Program-made: the position numbers and the translations under genes
Notes under the pieces: generated by a model
Seen by the model: the letters and a program-made list of their open reading frames with translations, nothing else
What the model was told of the DNA's origin: nothing
The model's database searches: none
From: Pseudoduganella aquatica
GTDB taxonomy: Bacteria; Pseudomonadota; Gammaproteobacteria; Burkholderiales; Burkholderiaceae_D
NCBI RefSeq assembly: GCF_009857595.1
Contig: NZ_WWCU01000007.1
Coordinates: 124,001 to 188,000, forward strand
DNA length: 64,000 nucleotides
Reading direction: 5' to 3'
Shown here: positions 16,923-25,560 of the stretch, piece by piece
Numbering within the stretch: the first letter of the stretch is position 1
Layout: the number at the start of each line of letters is the position of its first letter

Positions 16923-19900
16923 ATGGCACGTTTCTTTATCAATAGGCCGATCTTCGCCTGGGTGGTGGCCATCGTCATCATGCTGGCGGGCCTGATCGCC
17001 ATCCTCGGCCTGCCGGTGTCGCAATACCCGAGCATTGCGCCGCCCGCCATCACCATCAGCGGTTCCTACCCGGGCGCCTCGGCCAAGACGGTGGAAGACG
17101 CCGTCACCCAGGTCATCGAACAGAAGATGAAGGGCATCGACGGCTTGCGCTATATGAGCTCGAGCAGCGATTCAACCGGCGGCATCAGCATCACGCTGAC
17201 CTTCAAGAACGGCACCAATCCGGACATCGCGCAGGTGCAGGTGCAGAACAAGCTGCAGCTGGCCACGCCGCTGCTGCCGGCCGCCGTGACGCAGCAAGGC
17301 CTGGTGGTCTCCAAGTCCACCAAGAACTTCCTGATGGTGCTGGGCTTCGTGTCCGAAAACGGCAGCATGAAGCAGGCCGACCTGGGCGACTACGTGGCCG
17401 CCAACGTGATCGACCCGCTGAGCCGCGTGGAAGGCGTGGGCGACGTGACGCTGTTCGGTTCCCAATACGCCATGCGCATCTGGCTGGACCCGACCAAGCT
17501 GCAAAGCTTCCAGCTGACCCCCGCCGACGTGAGCGCGGCCATCACCGCGCAGAACACCGAAGTATCGGCCGGTGAACTGGGCGGCGCGCCCGCCATGCCG
17601 GGCCAGCAGCTGAACGCCACCGTGTCGGCGCAAAGCCGCCTGCAGACCGCCGAGCAGTTCGGCGCCATCCTGCTGAAGACTTCCGCCAGCGGCGCCACCG
17701 TGCATTTGCGCGACGTGGCCCGCATGGAGCTGGGCAGCGAGAACTACAACACCGTGGCGCGCTTCAACGGCAACGCCGCCACCGGCGTGGCGATCAAGCT
17801 GGCCACCGGCGCCAACGCGCTCGATACGGCCAAGGCCATCCGCGCCAAGATCGACCAGCTGTCCAAGCAGTTCCCGGCCGGGATGAAGGCCGAAGTGGCT
17901 TTCGACACCACGCCTTTCGTCAAGCTGTCGATTGAAGAAGTGGTGAAGACGCTGGTGGAAGCCGTGGTGCTGGTGTTCCTGGTGATGTATCTGTTCCTGC
18001 AGAATTTCCGCGCCACGCTGATCCCGACCATGGCGGTGCCCGTGGTCCTGCTGGGCACTTTCGGCGTGCTGTCCGCGCTGGGCTATTCCATCAACACCCT
18101 GACCATGTTCGCCATGGTGCTGGCCATCGGCCTGTTGGTGGACGACGCCATCGTGGTGGTGGAAAACGTTGAACGCGTGATGACGGAGGAGGGCTTGCCG
18201 CCGAAAGAGGCGACCACCAAGTCCATGAGCCAGATCACCGGCGCGCTGGTGGGCATTGCCCTGGTGCTGTCGGCCGTGTTCGTGCCCATGGCTTTCTTCG
18301 GCGGCTCCACCGGCGTGATCTACCGCCAGTTCGCCGTCACCATCGTGTCGGCCATGGTGCTGTCCGTGCTGGTGGCCATGGTGTTCACCCCGGCGCTGTG
18401 CGCCACGCTGCTCAAGCCTGTGGCCAAGGGCCACCAGCCCGCCAGCACCGGTTTCTTCGGCTGGTTCAACCGCACTTTCGAGCGCGGCAGCGGCAAGTAC
18501 GAAGGCGTGGTCGGCGCCATGCTCAATCGCGGCAAGCGCTCCATGCTGCTGTACGCGGTGCTGCTGGCCATCCTGGCCGCCGCCTTCATGCGCCTGCCCA
18601 CTTCCTTCCTGCCGGAAGAAGACCAGGGCGTGCTGTTCGCGCAGATCCAGTTGCCTGCCGGCGCCACGCAGCAGCGCACACTGAAAGTGATCGAGCAGGT
18701 CGAGCAGCATTTCCTGACCGAGGAAAAGCAGAACGTCGCTTCCATCTTCACGGTGGCCGGCTTCAGCTTCGGCGGCAACGGCCAGAATACCGGCATCGCC
18801 TTCGTGCGCCTGAAGGACTGGTCCGAACGTCCCGGCCCGGCGGGCAATGTGAAAGCCGTGGTCGGCCGCGCCATGGGCAGCTTCTCGCAGATCCGCGACG
18901 CCTTTGTGTTCGCCTTTGCGCCGCCTGCGGTGCTGGAGCTGGGCAATGCCAGCGGCTTCGACCTGCAGCTGCAGGACCAGGCCGGCCTGGGGCACGACGC
19001 TCTGATGGGTGCGCGCAACCAGCTGCTGGGCATGGCTTCCAAGAGCCCGCTGCTGGTGGGCGTGCGCCCCAACGGCCAGGATGACACGCCGCAGTACAAG
19101 ATCACCGTGGACCAGCAGAAGGCCACCGCGCTGGGCTTGTCCATCGCCGAAGTGAACCGCGTGCTCAGCACCGGCTGGGGCTCGTCCTATGTGAACGACT
19201 TCGTCGACCGCGGCCGCGTGAAAAAGGTCTACCTGCAAGGCCAGCCGGATTCGCGCATGGCGCCGGAAGACCTGGGCAAATGGTTCGTCCGCAACAGCCA
19301 GGGCGAGATGGTGCCGTTCTCCGCCTTCGCCAGCGGCCAGTGGATCTACGCCTCGCCGCGCCTGGAGCGCTTCAACGGCCTGTCGTCGATGAACGTGCAG
19401 GGTGCGCCGGCGCCGGGCGTGAGCTCGGGCGCGGCCATGGCCGAGGTGGAAAAACTGGCGGCCCAGCTGCCGCCCGGCATAGGCTTCGAGTGGAACGGCC
19501 TGTCGGTGGAAGAGCGCGATTCCGGCTCGCAGACCACGGTGCTGTACACGCTGTCGCTGCTGATGGTGTTCCTGTGCCTGGCCGCGCTGTATGAAAGCTG
19601 GTCGGTGCCGTTCTCGGTGCTGCTGGTGGTGCCGCTGGGCGTGATCGGCACGGTGCTGGCCACCTGGGGCTTTCACCTGGCCAACGACGTGTACTTCCAG
19701 GTGGGCCTGCTCACCGTGGTCGGCCTGGCGGCGAAGAACGCCATCCTGATCGTGGAATTCGCCAAGGAGCTGCAGGAGCAGGGCATGGAGCTGAAGGCCG
19801 CCACGCTGAAAGCTGTGCGCCTGCGCTTGCGCCCCATCCTGATGACCTCCATCGCCTTCGGTCTCGGCGTGCTGCCGCTGGCCATCGCGAGCGGCGCCGG

Positions 19901-20057
19901 TTCGGGCAGCCAGAACGCCATCGGCGTGGGCGTCCTGGGCGGCATGCTGACGGCCACCTTCCTCGGCATCTTCTTTGTGCCGGTATTTTTCGTGCTGGTG
20001 CGCGGCCTGTTCAAGCAACGCCAAGCCGCCGCCAGCACCGCAGCAGGAGTGCATTGA
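16923..20057 (+). CDS. RND efflux pump, HAE1 family (AcrB/MexB type)
   Basis: 1044 aa, the normal AcrB length. It begins [20 protein letters not shown], the conserved first helix. Proton-relay residues are present: the Asp-Asp pair in [17 protein letters not shown] (helix 4) and the Lys in [13 protein letters not shown] (helix 10). Large periplasmic porter domains lie after helices 1 and 7. As a homotrimer it would export hydrophobic compounds from the inner membrane and periplasm through the adaptor and outer-membrane channel. The stop is followed after one base by the ATG of the channel gene, so the three subunits are one operon. Confidence 0.95.
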   Translation: MARFFINRPIFAWVVAIVIMLAGLIAILGLPVSQYPSIAPPAITISGSYPGASAKTVEDAVTQVIEQKMKGIDGLRYMSSSSDSTGGISITLTFKNGTNPDIAQVQVQNKLQLATPLLPAAVTQQGLVVSKSTKNFLMVLGFVSENGSMKQADLGDYVAANVIDPLSRVEGVGDVTLFGSQYAMRIWLDPTKLQSFQLTPADVSAAITAQNTEVSAGELGGAPAMPGQQLNATVSAQSRLQTAEQFGAILLKTSASGATVHLRDVARMELGSENYNTVARFNGNAATGVAIKLATGANALDTAKAIRAKIDQLSKQFPAGMKAEVAFDTTPFVKLSIEEVVKTLVEAVVLVFLVMYLFLQNFRATLIPTMAVPVVLLGTFGVLSALGYSINTLTMFAMVLAIGLLVDDAIVVVENVERVMTEEGLPPKEATTKSMSQITGALVGIALVLSAVFVPMAFFGGSTGVIYRQFAVTIVSAMVLSVLVAMVFTPALCATLLKPVAKGHQPASTGFFGWFNRTFERGSGKYEGVVGAMLNRGKRSMLLYAVLLAILAAAFMRLPTSFLPEEDQGVLFAQIQLPAGATQQRTLKVIEQVEQHFLTEEKQNVASIFTVAGFSFGGNGQNTGIAFVRLKDWSERPGPAGNVKAVVGRAMGSFSQIRDAFVFAFAPPAVLELGNASGFDLQLQDQAGLGHDALMGARNQLLGMASKSPLLVGVRPNGQDDTPQYKITVDQQKATALGLSIAEVNRVLSTGWGSSYVNDFVDRGRVKKVYLQGQPDSRMAPEDLGKWFVRNSQGEMVPFSAFASGQWIYASPRLERFNGLSSMNVQGAPAPGVSSGAAMAEVEKLAAQLPPGIGFEWNGLSVEERDSGSQTTVLYTLSLLMVFLCLAALYESWSVPFSVLLVVPLGVIGTVLATWGFHLANDVYFQVGLLTVVGLAAKNAILIVEFAKELQEQGMELKAATLKAVRLRLRPILMTSIAFGLGVLPLAIASGAGSGSQNAIGVGVLGGMLTATFLGIFFVPVFFVLVRGLFKQRQAAASTAAGVH

Positions 20058-20058
20058 T

Positions 20059-21468
20059 ATGCAAAAGACTTTATTTTCCCTGGCCGCTGCCGCGCTGCTC
20101 AGTGCATGCAGCCTGGCCCCGGTGTATGAACGTCCGGCCGCGCCGGTGACGGCAGGCTGGCCGCAAGGCGACGCCTACAAGCCGGCCCCGGTGGCGGCGG
20201 ACGCCAAGCCCGCCGCGGACATCGCCTGGCGCGACTACTTTGCTGACGAGCGTCTGCGCGAAGTGATCGCGCTGGCGCTGGCCAACAACCGCGACCTGCG
20301 CGTCTCGGCGCTCAATATCGAGAAGGCGCGCGCGCAGTACGGTATCCAGCGCGCCGCGCTGGTGCCCAGCGTGAGCGCCTCCGGCGGCCAGAACGCCACC
20401 CGCACGGCGGACAATATGAGCGCCGGCGGCCAAGGCCAGATCAACCGCCAGTACACGGCCAGCCTGGGCGTGTCCTACGAGCTGGACTTCTTCGGCAAGG
20501 TGCGCAGCCTGTCCGAGGCGGCGCTGCAGCAATACCTGGGCACCGAGGAAGCGCGCCGCGCGCAGCAAATCAGCCTGGTGGCCGAAGTGGCCAACACCTG
20601 GCTGTCCTTGCAGGCCGACCGCGAGCGCCTGGGCCTGGCTGCGGACACGCTGAAAAGCCAGCAGATCAGCTATGAGCTGAGCAAGCGCCGCTTCGCAGCG
20701 GGCGCCACCTCCGGCCTGGACATGTACGAAGCGCAGACCAGCGTGGAAGCGGCCCGCAACGACATGGCGGTCTATACCGCGCAAGTGGCGCAGGGCGAGA
20801 ACGCGCTGGCGCTGGTGGTGGGCACGGTGGTGCCGGCCGAGCTGCAACAGCAGCAGGCGCCGCTGGCCAGCGTGGCGGCGATGGCCGAGCTGCCCGCCGG
20901 CCTGCCGTCCGAAGTGCTGCAGCGCCGCCCGGACGTGCTGGGCGCGGAACGCAGGCTGCAAGCGGCCAACGCCAATATCGGCGCGGCGCGCGCGGCCTTC
21001 TTCCCCAGCATTTCGCTGACCGGCAGCGCCGGCAGCGCCAGCAGCAATCTGTCCGGCCTGTTCAAAGCCGGTTCCGGCACCTGGAGCTTCCTGCCGCAGA
21101 TTAATCTGCCCATCTTCAACGGCGGCGCCAACACCGCCAACCTGAAGGTGGCCAAGGTGGAGCGCGACATCGCCGTGGCGCGCTACGAGCAGGCCATCCA
21201 GTCGGCCTTCCGCGAAGTGGCGGACGCGCTGGCCCAGCGCGGCACGCTGGACGAGCGCCTGGCCTCGCAGGCCGCGCTGGCCGACGCGTCGCAAAAGAGC
21301 TACCGCATCCACGAGGCGCGCTATCAGAAGGGTTCGGAGTCTTACCTGAACGCGCTGGTGTCGCAGCGCGCGCTGTACGCGGCCCAGCAAAGCCTGATCT
21401 CGGCACGCCTGGCGCGCGCAAGCAACCAGGTGACGCTGTACAAGGTGCTGGGCGGCGGCTACCAGTAA
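20059..21468 (+). CDS. RND efflux outer membrane factor (OprM/NodT family lipoprotein)
   Basis: 469 aa from ATG 20059, chosen because it gives a lipoprotein signal (LLSACSLAP, Cys17) and starts one base after the pump stop. It contains the two repeated TolC-like helical/strand units. Diagnostic motifs include YELDFFGKVRSLSEAAL and the second-repeat segment LPSEVLQRRPDVLGAERRL typical of NodT/OprM proteins. It forms the trimeric outer-membrane exit duct of the tripartite pump. No further gene follows in the operon; the next gene is convergent. Confidence 0.93.
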   Translation: MQKTLFSLAAAALLSACSLAPVYERPAAPVTAGWPQGDAYKPAPVAADAKPAADIAWRDYFADERLREVIALALANNRDLRVSALNIEKARAQYGIQRAALVPSVSASGGQNATRTADNMSAGGQGQINRQYTASLGVSYELDFFGKVRSLSEAALQQYLGTEEARRAQQISLVAEVANTWLSLQADRERLGLAADTLKSQQISYELSKRRFAAGATSGLDMYEAQTSVEAARNDMAVYTAQVAQGENALALVVGTVVPAELQQQQAPLASVAAMAELPAGLPSEVLQRRPDVLGAERRLQAANANIGAARAAFFPSISLTGSAGSASSNLSGLFKAGSGTWSFLPQINLPIFNGGANTANLKVAKVERDIAVARYEQAIQSAFREVADALAQRGTLDERLASQAALADASQKSYRIHEARYQKGSESYLNALVSQRALYAAQQSLISARLARASNQVTLYKVLGGGYQ

Positions 21469-21491
21469 GCAGTGAGGCGGCCGGGCAGGGC

Positions 21492-21980
21492 TCAGGCCGG
21501 CGTCCACTCCATGGTGGCGTACAAGCCGTCCAGGCCCTGCATCACGAAGTCGCAGCGCTGGCACAGGCGCTGCACCGGATTGCCGAGCAGGACGTTGAGC
21601 CGCACCGGCAGGTGCAGGCGCTGGCCGTGCGATTGCAGGCCGCGCAGCAGGCCGCGCCCTATGCCGCGTCCACGGTATTCTGGCAGCAGCGTGATATCGA
21701 TCAGCCGCACTTCGGTCTCGTTGTACTGCACGTACAGCCGGCCGATGGGGCGCTCGCGCTCGACGATGATGGTGGCCTCGGCGTCCGGGTACTGCAGTTG
21801 GAAATCGGTTTGCTGGGCCTTGCACTGGACCGCCTGCAGCATGGCTTCGGTGGCCGCGTCGCAGCCGTGCAGGCGGAATTCCATGCCGCGCGTGCTGGCG
21901 TAAAGACGCAGCAGGAAATGCTGATCGGCCGCCGTGGCCGGGCGCAATTCGATCGATGGCGCGGTCTTGTAGGTCGTCAT
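21492..21980 (-). CDS. GNAT family N-acetyltransferase
   Basis: About 162 aa. The acetyl-CoA binding motif A is LLPEYRGRGIGRGLL, preceded by the beta-4 strand VRLIDITL. The C-terminal part (NPVQRLCQRCDFVMQG) matches GNAT motif B, where the conserved Asn-Pro starts the last helix. The substrate is unknown. The start is ATG 21980 (MTTYKTAP), with AGGG about 9 nt upstream; a GTG three codons earlier is possible. It converges on the efflux operon and is divergent from the TetR gene. Confidence 0.85.
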   Translation of the reverse strand: MTTYKTAPSIELRPATAADQHFLLRLYASTRGMEFRLHGCDAATEAMLQAVQCKAQQTDFQLQYPDAEATIIVERERPIGRLYVQYNETEVRLIDITLLPEYRGRGIGRGLLRGLQSHGQRLHLPVRLNVLLGNPVQRLCQRCDFVMQGLDGLYATMEWTPA

Positions 21981-22105
21981 GGGCAACACCCTGGGCTGGT
22001 TGATGTTGTCTTTATGGTATCACCAATCCAGTCCGATGTTGCACGCCAAATTGACAAAATGCGCGGGCTTGGCCACAGTACCGCATCGAACACGAGGAAT
22101 TCTGC

Positions 22106-22717
22106 ATGAGCACCACCGAAAAACGCCATATCGACCCGGACCGCGCCCTGGTGCGCCGCAAGCAGGTACTGGATGCGGCGGCGGCCTGCTTCGGGCGCAG
22201 CGGCTTTCATGGCGCCAGCATGGCCGAGATTTCGAAGGCGGCCGGCATGAGCGCCGGCCATATCTACAACTACTTCGACAGCAAGGACGCCATCATCGCG
22301 GCCTTCGTCGAGCAGAACGTGGAGCGCGTATCGCAACTGATGCGCGACCTGGAGCAGCAGGCCGACCCGCTGCAGTCGATGGTGGACGACGCGCCGCGCC
22401 ATGTGCGCGAGCACCTGGACCCGAACACCTGGCCGCTGGCGCTGGAGATCTCCGCCGAGGCAGCGCGCAATCCCAAGATCGCCGAAGTGGTGCGCGACGC
22501 CGACGTGCGCGCGCGCGTGCAGTTCCGCGCCATCCTCAAGTCCTCCCGCGAGCGGCACGGCCTGGCCGTGGACAGCGACACGCTGGACGGCCTGCTGGAT
22601 GCCATGATCAGCCTGTTCCAGGGGCTGGACGTGCGCGTGGTGCACAATCCGAATGTCAACGAGCCGGCGCTGGCGCGCTATATGGGCATCGCCATGAAGG
22701 CGATGCTGTTTTCATAA
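22106..22717 (+). CDS. TetR/AcrR family transcriptional regulator
   Basis: 203 aa. The N-terminal TetR helix-turn-helix is clear: VLDAAAACFGRSGFHGASMA followed by EISKAAGMSAGHIYNYFDSK. The ligand domain is of the general TetR C-terminal type, without a recognisable inducer. It is 8 nt upstream of the FAH-family gene and probably cotranscribed with it. It is also the only TetR gene in the window and lies about 640 bp beyond the efflux operon, so it could be the repressor acting at 15701-15716; this is inference. No matching dyad is seen in front of its own gene. Confidence 0.88.
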   Translation: MSTTEKRHIDPDRALVRRKQVLDAAAACFGRSGFHGASMAEISKAAGMSAGHIYNYFDSKDAIIAAFVEQNVERVSQLMRDLEQQADPLQSMVDDAPRHVREHLDPNTWPLALEISAEAARNPKIAEVVRDADVRARVQFRAILKSSRERHGLAVDSDTLDGLLDAMISLFQGLDVRVVHNPNVNEPALARYMGIAMKAMLFS

Positions 22718-22725
22718 AGGCAGCA

Positions 22726-23436
22726 ATGAACTCTCCTTACATCTTCCCCGCCCACGGCATCGTGGGCCTGCCGGTGGCCGGCGCCGACGCGCTGTTCCCG
22801 GTGCGCCGTATCTACTGCGTCGGCCGCAACTACGCCGGCCACGCGCGTGAAATGGGTTCCGACCCGACGCGCGAGCCGCCGTTCTTCTTCTGCAAACCGG
22901 GCGACGGCATGGCCGTGCTGCCGGTGGCGCCGCAAGGCGTGGCCGAGCTGCCGTATCCGCCCCGCACCAGCAACTACCACTACGAGTGCGAGCTGGTGGT
23001 GGCCATCGGCAAAGGCGGCAGCGACATCGCCGTGGCGGACGCGCTGCAGCACGTGTTCGGCTACGCGGTCGGCCTGGACATGACACGCCGCGACCTGCAG
23101 GGCCAGATGAAGGACGCCGGCCGCCCGTGGGAAATCGGCAAGGCCTTCGACTACTCGGCGCCGATAGGCGTGATCACGCGCGCAACCGAGGCGGGCGCCA
23201 TCGAGCAGGCCGCCATCACGCTGGAAGTGGACGGCGCGGTCAAGCAGTCCAGCCATATCACGCATCTGATCTGGTCCGTCAGTGAAACCATCGCCAACCT
23301 GTCCACGCTGTTCACGCTGCAGCCGGGCGACCTGATTTTCAGCGGCACGCCGGAAGGCGTGGGCGCTGTGGTGCGCGGCCAGACCATGGTGGCCAGCATC
23401 GAGGGCCTGGCGCCGATCGCACTGAAAGTGGTTTAA
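22726..23436 (+). CDS. Fumarylacetoacetate hydrolase family protein (acylpyruvase-like)
   Basis: 236 aa, the size of the short FAHD1/YcgM branch. Conserved FAH motifs are visible: YCVGRNYAGHA at the N-terminus, FFFCKPG, the metal-binding acidic pair in YECELVVAIGKGG and SGTPEGVG near the C-terminus. Members hydrolyse acylpyruvates or related beta-diketo acids, or decarboxylate oxaloacetate, with Mg or Mn in the cytosol. The start at 22726 has AAAGGCAGCA upstream and lies 8 nt after the TetR stop. The stop overlaps the convergent sirtuin stop by 4 bp. Confidence 0.88.
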   Translation: MNSPYIFPAHGIVGLPVAGADALFPVRRIYCVGRNYAGHAREMGSDPTREPPFFFCKPGDGMAVLPVAPQGVAELPYPPRTSNYHYECELVVAIGKGGSDIAVADALQHVFGYAVGLDMTRRDLQGQMKDAGRPWEIGKAFDYSAPIGVITRATEAGAIEQAAITLEVDGAVKQSSHITHLIWSVSETIANLSTLFTLQPGDLIFSGTPEGVGAVVRGQTMVASIEGLAPIALKVV

Positions 23437-24275
23437 AGCCGGGCGAGGGCGGCGGCGATGGCCCGCAGGCCGTCGAGCGCGCCCATGGCGATGCCCGCGT
23501 CCAGCGAGCCGGCCACCTGCGGCTCGCGCGGATTGATGCGCACCAGGCGCCCGCCGTGGCGCTGCACCACGCTATGGCTGAAATGGCGCACCGACGGTAT
23601 CGCCGTCCCGGCGCCCAGCTCTATCACCACAGGGCGGCGCGTCCGCGCCAGCCAGGCCTGCAAGCGCGCCTGTTGTTCCTCCGCGCGCCGCTCCAGCCAA
23701 TCTCCGTCGCCAAACATCAGGATATTCGGCCGCGCCAGCCCGCCGCAGTGAGGGCAGGCGGGCGGGGCGTTGCGCAGGCGGCAGGCGTTCGCATCCACAT
23801 CCGGCACGAAGTCCTGCGCGCTCCAGATGGCGCCGCAGGCGTGGCTGCGGTGGGGCCGCATGCATTGCAGGTGGTGGATGGAACCGTGGCACTCGAATAC
23901 GCGCTGCGGATCGAAGCCCGCCAGCTGGAACTGGCCGTCCACATTGCTGGTGAACACGCTGGCGCCATGCTCCATGCGCTCGCCCCAGGCGCGCAGCAGC
24001 GCAAAGCCCGCGTGCGGCACGGTGGCCCGGTACAGCGCCAGCCGATGGCCGTAGAAGCCCCAGGCCAGCGCGGGATCATCCCGGAACGCCTGCGGCGAAG
24101 CGATGCTGCTGAAATCCATCCGCGCGCGGCCGAGCGCAGGATAGGCCTGCCAGAAGCCCTGGTTGCCGCGAAAGTCCGGCAGTCCGGAGTCCACGCCCAT
24201 GCCAGCGCCGGCCGCGACTATGAGGGCGTCGGCCTGCGAAACCAGCTCGGCGGCAAGGTTTATGGAATTAATCAT
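23433..24275 (-). CDS. Sir2 family NAD-dependent deacetylase-like protein
   Basis: 280 aa. NAD-binding motif GAGMGVDSGLPDFRG (residues 23-37), the catalytic His in ECHGS and four zinc Cys (QCMRPHRSHAC and CPHCGG) mark a sirtuin. The ribose-binding segment reads TSNVDGQF instead of the usual TQNVDxLH, and the C-terminal GTS-type motif is ELGAGTAIPSVR. It therefore belongs to a divergent Sir2 branch whose deacylase preference cannot be stated. It is monocistronic, and its start is close to the tRNA-Pro promoter region. Confidence 0.87.
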   Translation of the reverse strand: MINSINLAAELVSQADALIVAAGAGMGVDSGLPDFRGNQGFWQAYPALGRARMDFSSIASPQAFRDDPALAWGFYGHRLALYRATVPHAGFALLRAWGERMEHGASVFTSNVDGQFQLAGFDPQRVFECHGSIHHLQCMRPHRSHACGAIWSAQDFVPDVDANACRLRNAPPACPHCGGLARPNILMFGDGDWLERRAEEQQARLQAWLARTRRPVVIELGAGTAIPSVRHFSHSVVQRHGGRLVRINPREPQVAGSLDAGIAMGALDGLRAIAAALARL

Positions 24276-24319
24276 ATGTTAAGCATAAAGCACTCTTACC
24301 AAAATCCCAAAGCTGCTGC

Positions 24320-24325
24320 TATAAT
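24320..24325 (+). promoter_or_regulatory. -10 hexamer of the tRNA-Pro promoter
   Basis: A perfect TATAAT lies 12 nt before the first base of the mature tRNA. No good -35 is seen at the expected distance; a GC-rich discriminator (gcatgcg) follows, as in stable RNA promoters. Confidence 0.6.
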
Positions 24326-24337
24326 GCATGCGTTCGT

Positions 24338-24414
24338 CGGGGCGTAGCGCAGCCTGGTAGCGTACTTGCATGGGGTGCAAGGGGTCGGAAGTTCGAATCT
24401 TCTCGCCCCGACCA
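24338..24414 (+). tRNA. tRNA-Pro (anticodon GGG)
   Basis: 77 nt. The 7-bp acceptor stem cggggcg/cgccccg is perfect and followed by discriminator A and an encoded CCA. The anticodon stem cttgc/gcaag encloses the loop atggggt, giving anticodon GGG. The T-arm has gttcgaatc. It reads CCC and CCU codons. Confidence 0.97.
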
Positions 24415-24432
24415 ACAACTAAAGATTCAGCG

Positions 24433-24455
24433 AAACCGGCCTTGGCCGGTTTTTT
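24433..24455 (+). terminator. Rho-independent terminator after tRNA-Pro
   Basis: A perfect 9-bp stem (24433-24441 with 24444-24452), a 2-nt tt spacer in the centre and a T-tract, 18 nt after the CCA end. Confidence 0.93.
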
Positions 24456-24790
24456 CGTTTTCGGGTTCGGTGCACGCCAAGTGCACACATTTACAGATTT
24501 ACGCTGCTGCTTGCAGGGGCCGAACTACTCGCTCTTGGCCGCCAGGCTGATCCCGAGGGCAAGCGCAGCGCTGCCACGGACGTTGCCCTGCGACGCAGGC
24601 TGGTAATGTTGAATTTCTTGCGGCGGCAGCCGCTGTACCGTGTTCCGGGTCGGCATGACTGGTATCGGCTCGTGTCTCGAGGCCGCGGAAGCGCGCCGCG
24701 TGTGCATTTATCACTTACGGCGGCAAGGGATTTTGGCGGCGGTTTTGCGACTAAAATTCGGTTTTCAGCCTTTACCGTGCGTTACGCATT
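24456..24790. other. 335-bp stretch without a convincing gene behind tRNA-Pro
   Basis: No reading frame here has a ribosome site plus recognisable protein. A minus-strand frame of 60 codons at 24525-24707 has no family resemblance. A short gtgcacgccaagtgcac dyad lies at 24470-24486 next to the terminator. The tRNA 3' end is not visibly duplicated, so there is no direct proof of an integrated element. Confidence 0.5.
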
Positions 24791-25549
24791 ATGCAGTTGA
24801 GCCTACAAGTGATCGGCGTTTCCATGGCCGCCGTCATGGCCATCGGATTTATGAAAGGCGCGTTCGGCGGCGGCTTTGCCATCATCGGCATCCCGCTGCT
24901 GGCGCTGGTCATGGACCCCATTAAGGCGGGCAGCTTGCTGGCTCCTTTGTTCGTTGCCATGGACCTCTACGCTTTGCGCTTCTGGCGCCCCCACACCTGG
25001 TCCAGGCCTGACCTGGCCTTGCTGGTTCCGGGGCTGGTGGTTGGCATTGGCGGCGGTTACTTGCTGTTGGAGTATCTGGACCGGCATGTGGTTGAAATCC
25101 TGATGGCGCTCACCACGCTGCTGTTCGCCTTCCTTTGGTGGCGTGGACGGAATACCGCCGTCGCGCGCCCGCGCTCCAGGGCCAAGGGGCTGCTGGCCGG
25201 CACCGCGTCCGGCGTGACGACCATGGTTGCCCACTCGGGCGGCCCGCCGCTGGCGATGTATCTGCTGCCGCTGGGATTGTCGAAGGAGGTCTACGCGGCA
25301 ACCACCAGCCTGTTTTTCACCATCGGCAACCTGCTGAAGGCGGGGCCGTGGCTGGCCGTGGGCGACTTGTCGGACGGCTCCTGGATGCTGATGGCCATCT
25401 GCTTGCCTGCAGCGCTACTCGGCGTCTGGGGCGGGTGGAACTTGCACGGCCGCCTGAACCAGGAGCAGCTCTACCGCATTTGCTATGGCATGCTGGTCGT
25501 CACGGCGTTCAAGCTGCTGTGGGATGGCAGCATGGGCCTGCTGTACTAG
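24791..25549 (+). CDS. TauE/SafE family membrane permease (sulfite exporter-like)
   Basis: 252 aa, with about eight predicted transmembrane helices. The two halves show the family repeat: GFMKGAFGGGFAIIGIPLLA near the N-terminus and AHSGGPPLAMYLLPLGL in the second half. TauE/SafE members move sulfite, sulfoacetate or other small organosulfur anions, but no sulfur-metabolism gene adjoins it, so the substrate is open. It is convergent with the CYTH-CHAD gene, with 11 bp between the stops. Confidence 0.87.
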   Translation: MQLSLQVIGVSMAAVMAIGFMKGAFGGGFAIIGIPLLALVMDPIKAGSLLAPLFVAMDLYALRFWRPHTWSRPDLALLVPGLVVGIGGGYLLLEYLDRHVVEILMALTTLLFAFLWWRGRNTAVARPRSRAKGLLAGTASGVTTMVAHSGGPPLAMYLLPLGLSKEVYAATTSLFFTIGNLLKAGPWLAVGDLSDGSWMLMAICLPAALLGVWGGWNLHGRLNQEQLYRICYGMLVVTAFKLLWDGSMGLLY

Positions 25550-25560
25550 GCCGCCGGCGG

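Noticed and set aside
17172..20054. A 960-codon open frame antisense to the RND pump gene
   Set aside because: It is His/Gln/Arg-rich low-complexity translation, typical of the antisense strand of a high-GC gene, and the sense strand encodes a full AcrB-type protein.
24525..24707. 60-codon minus-strand frame behind tRNA-Pro
   Set aside because: No ribosome site, no family and no supporting neighbour; kept only as part of the unexplained stretch.
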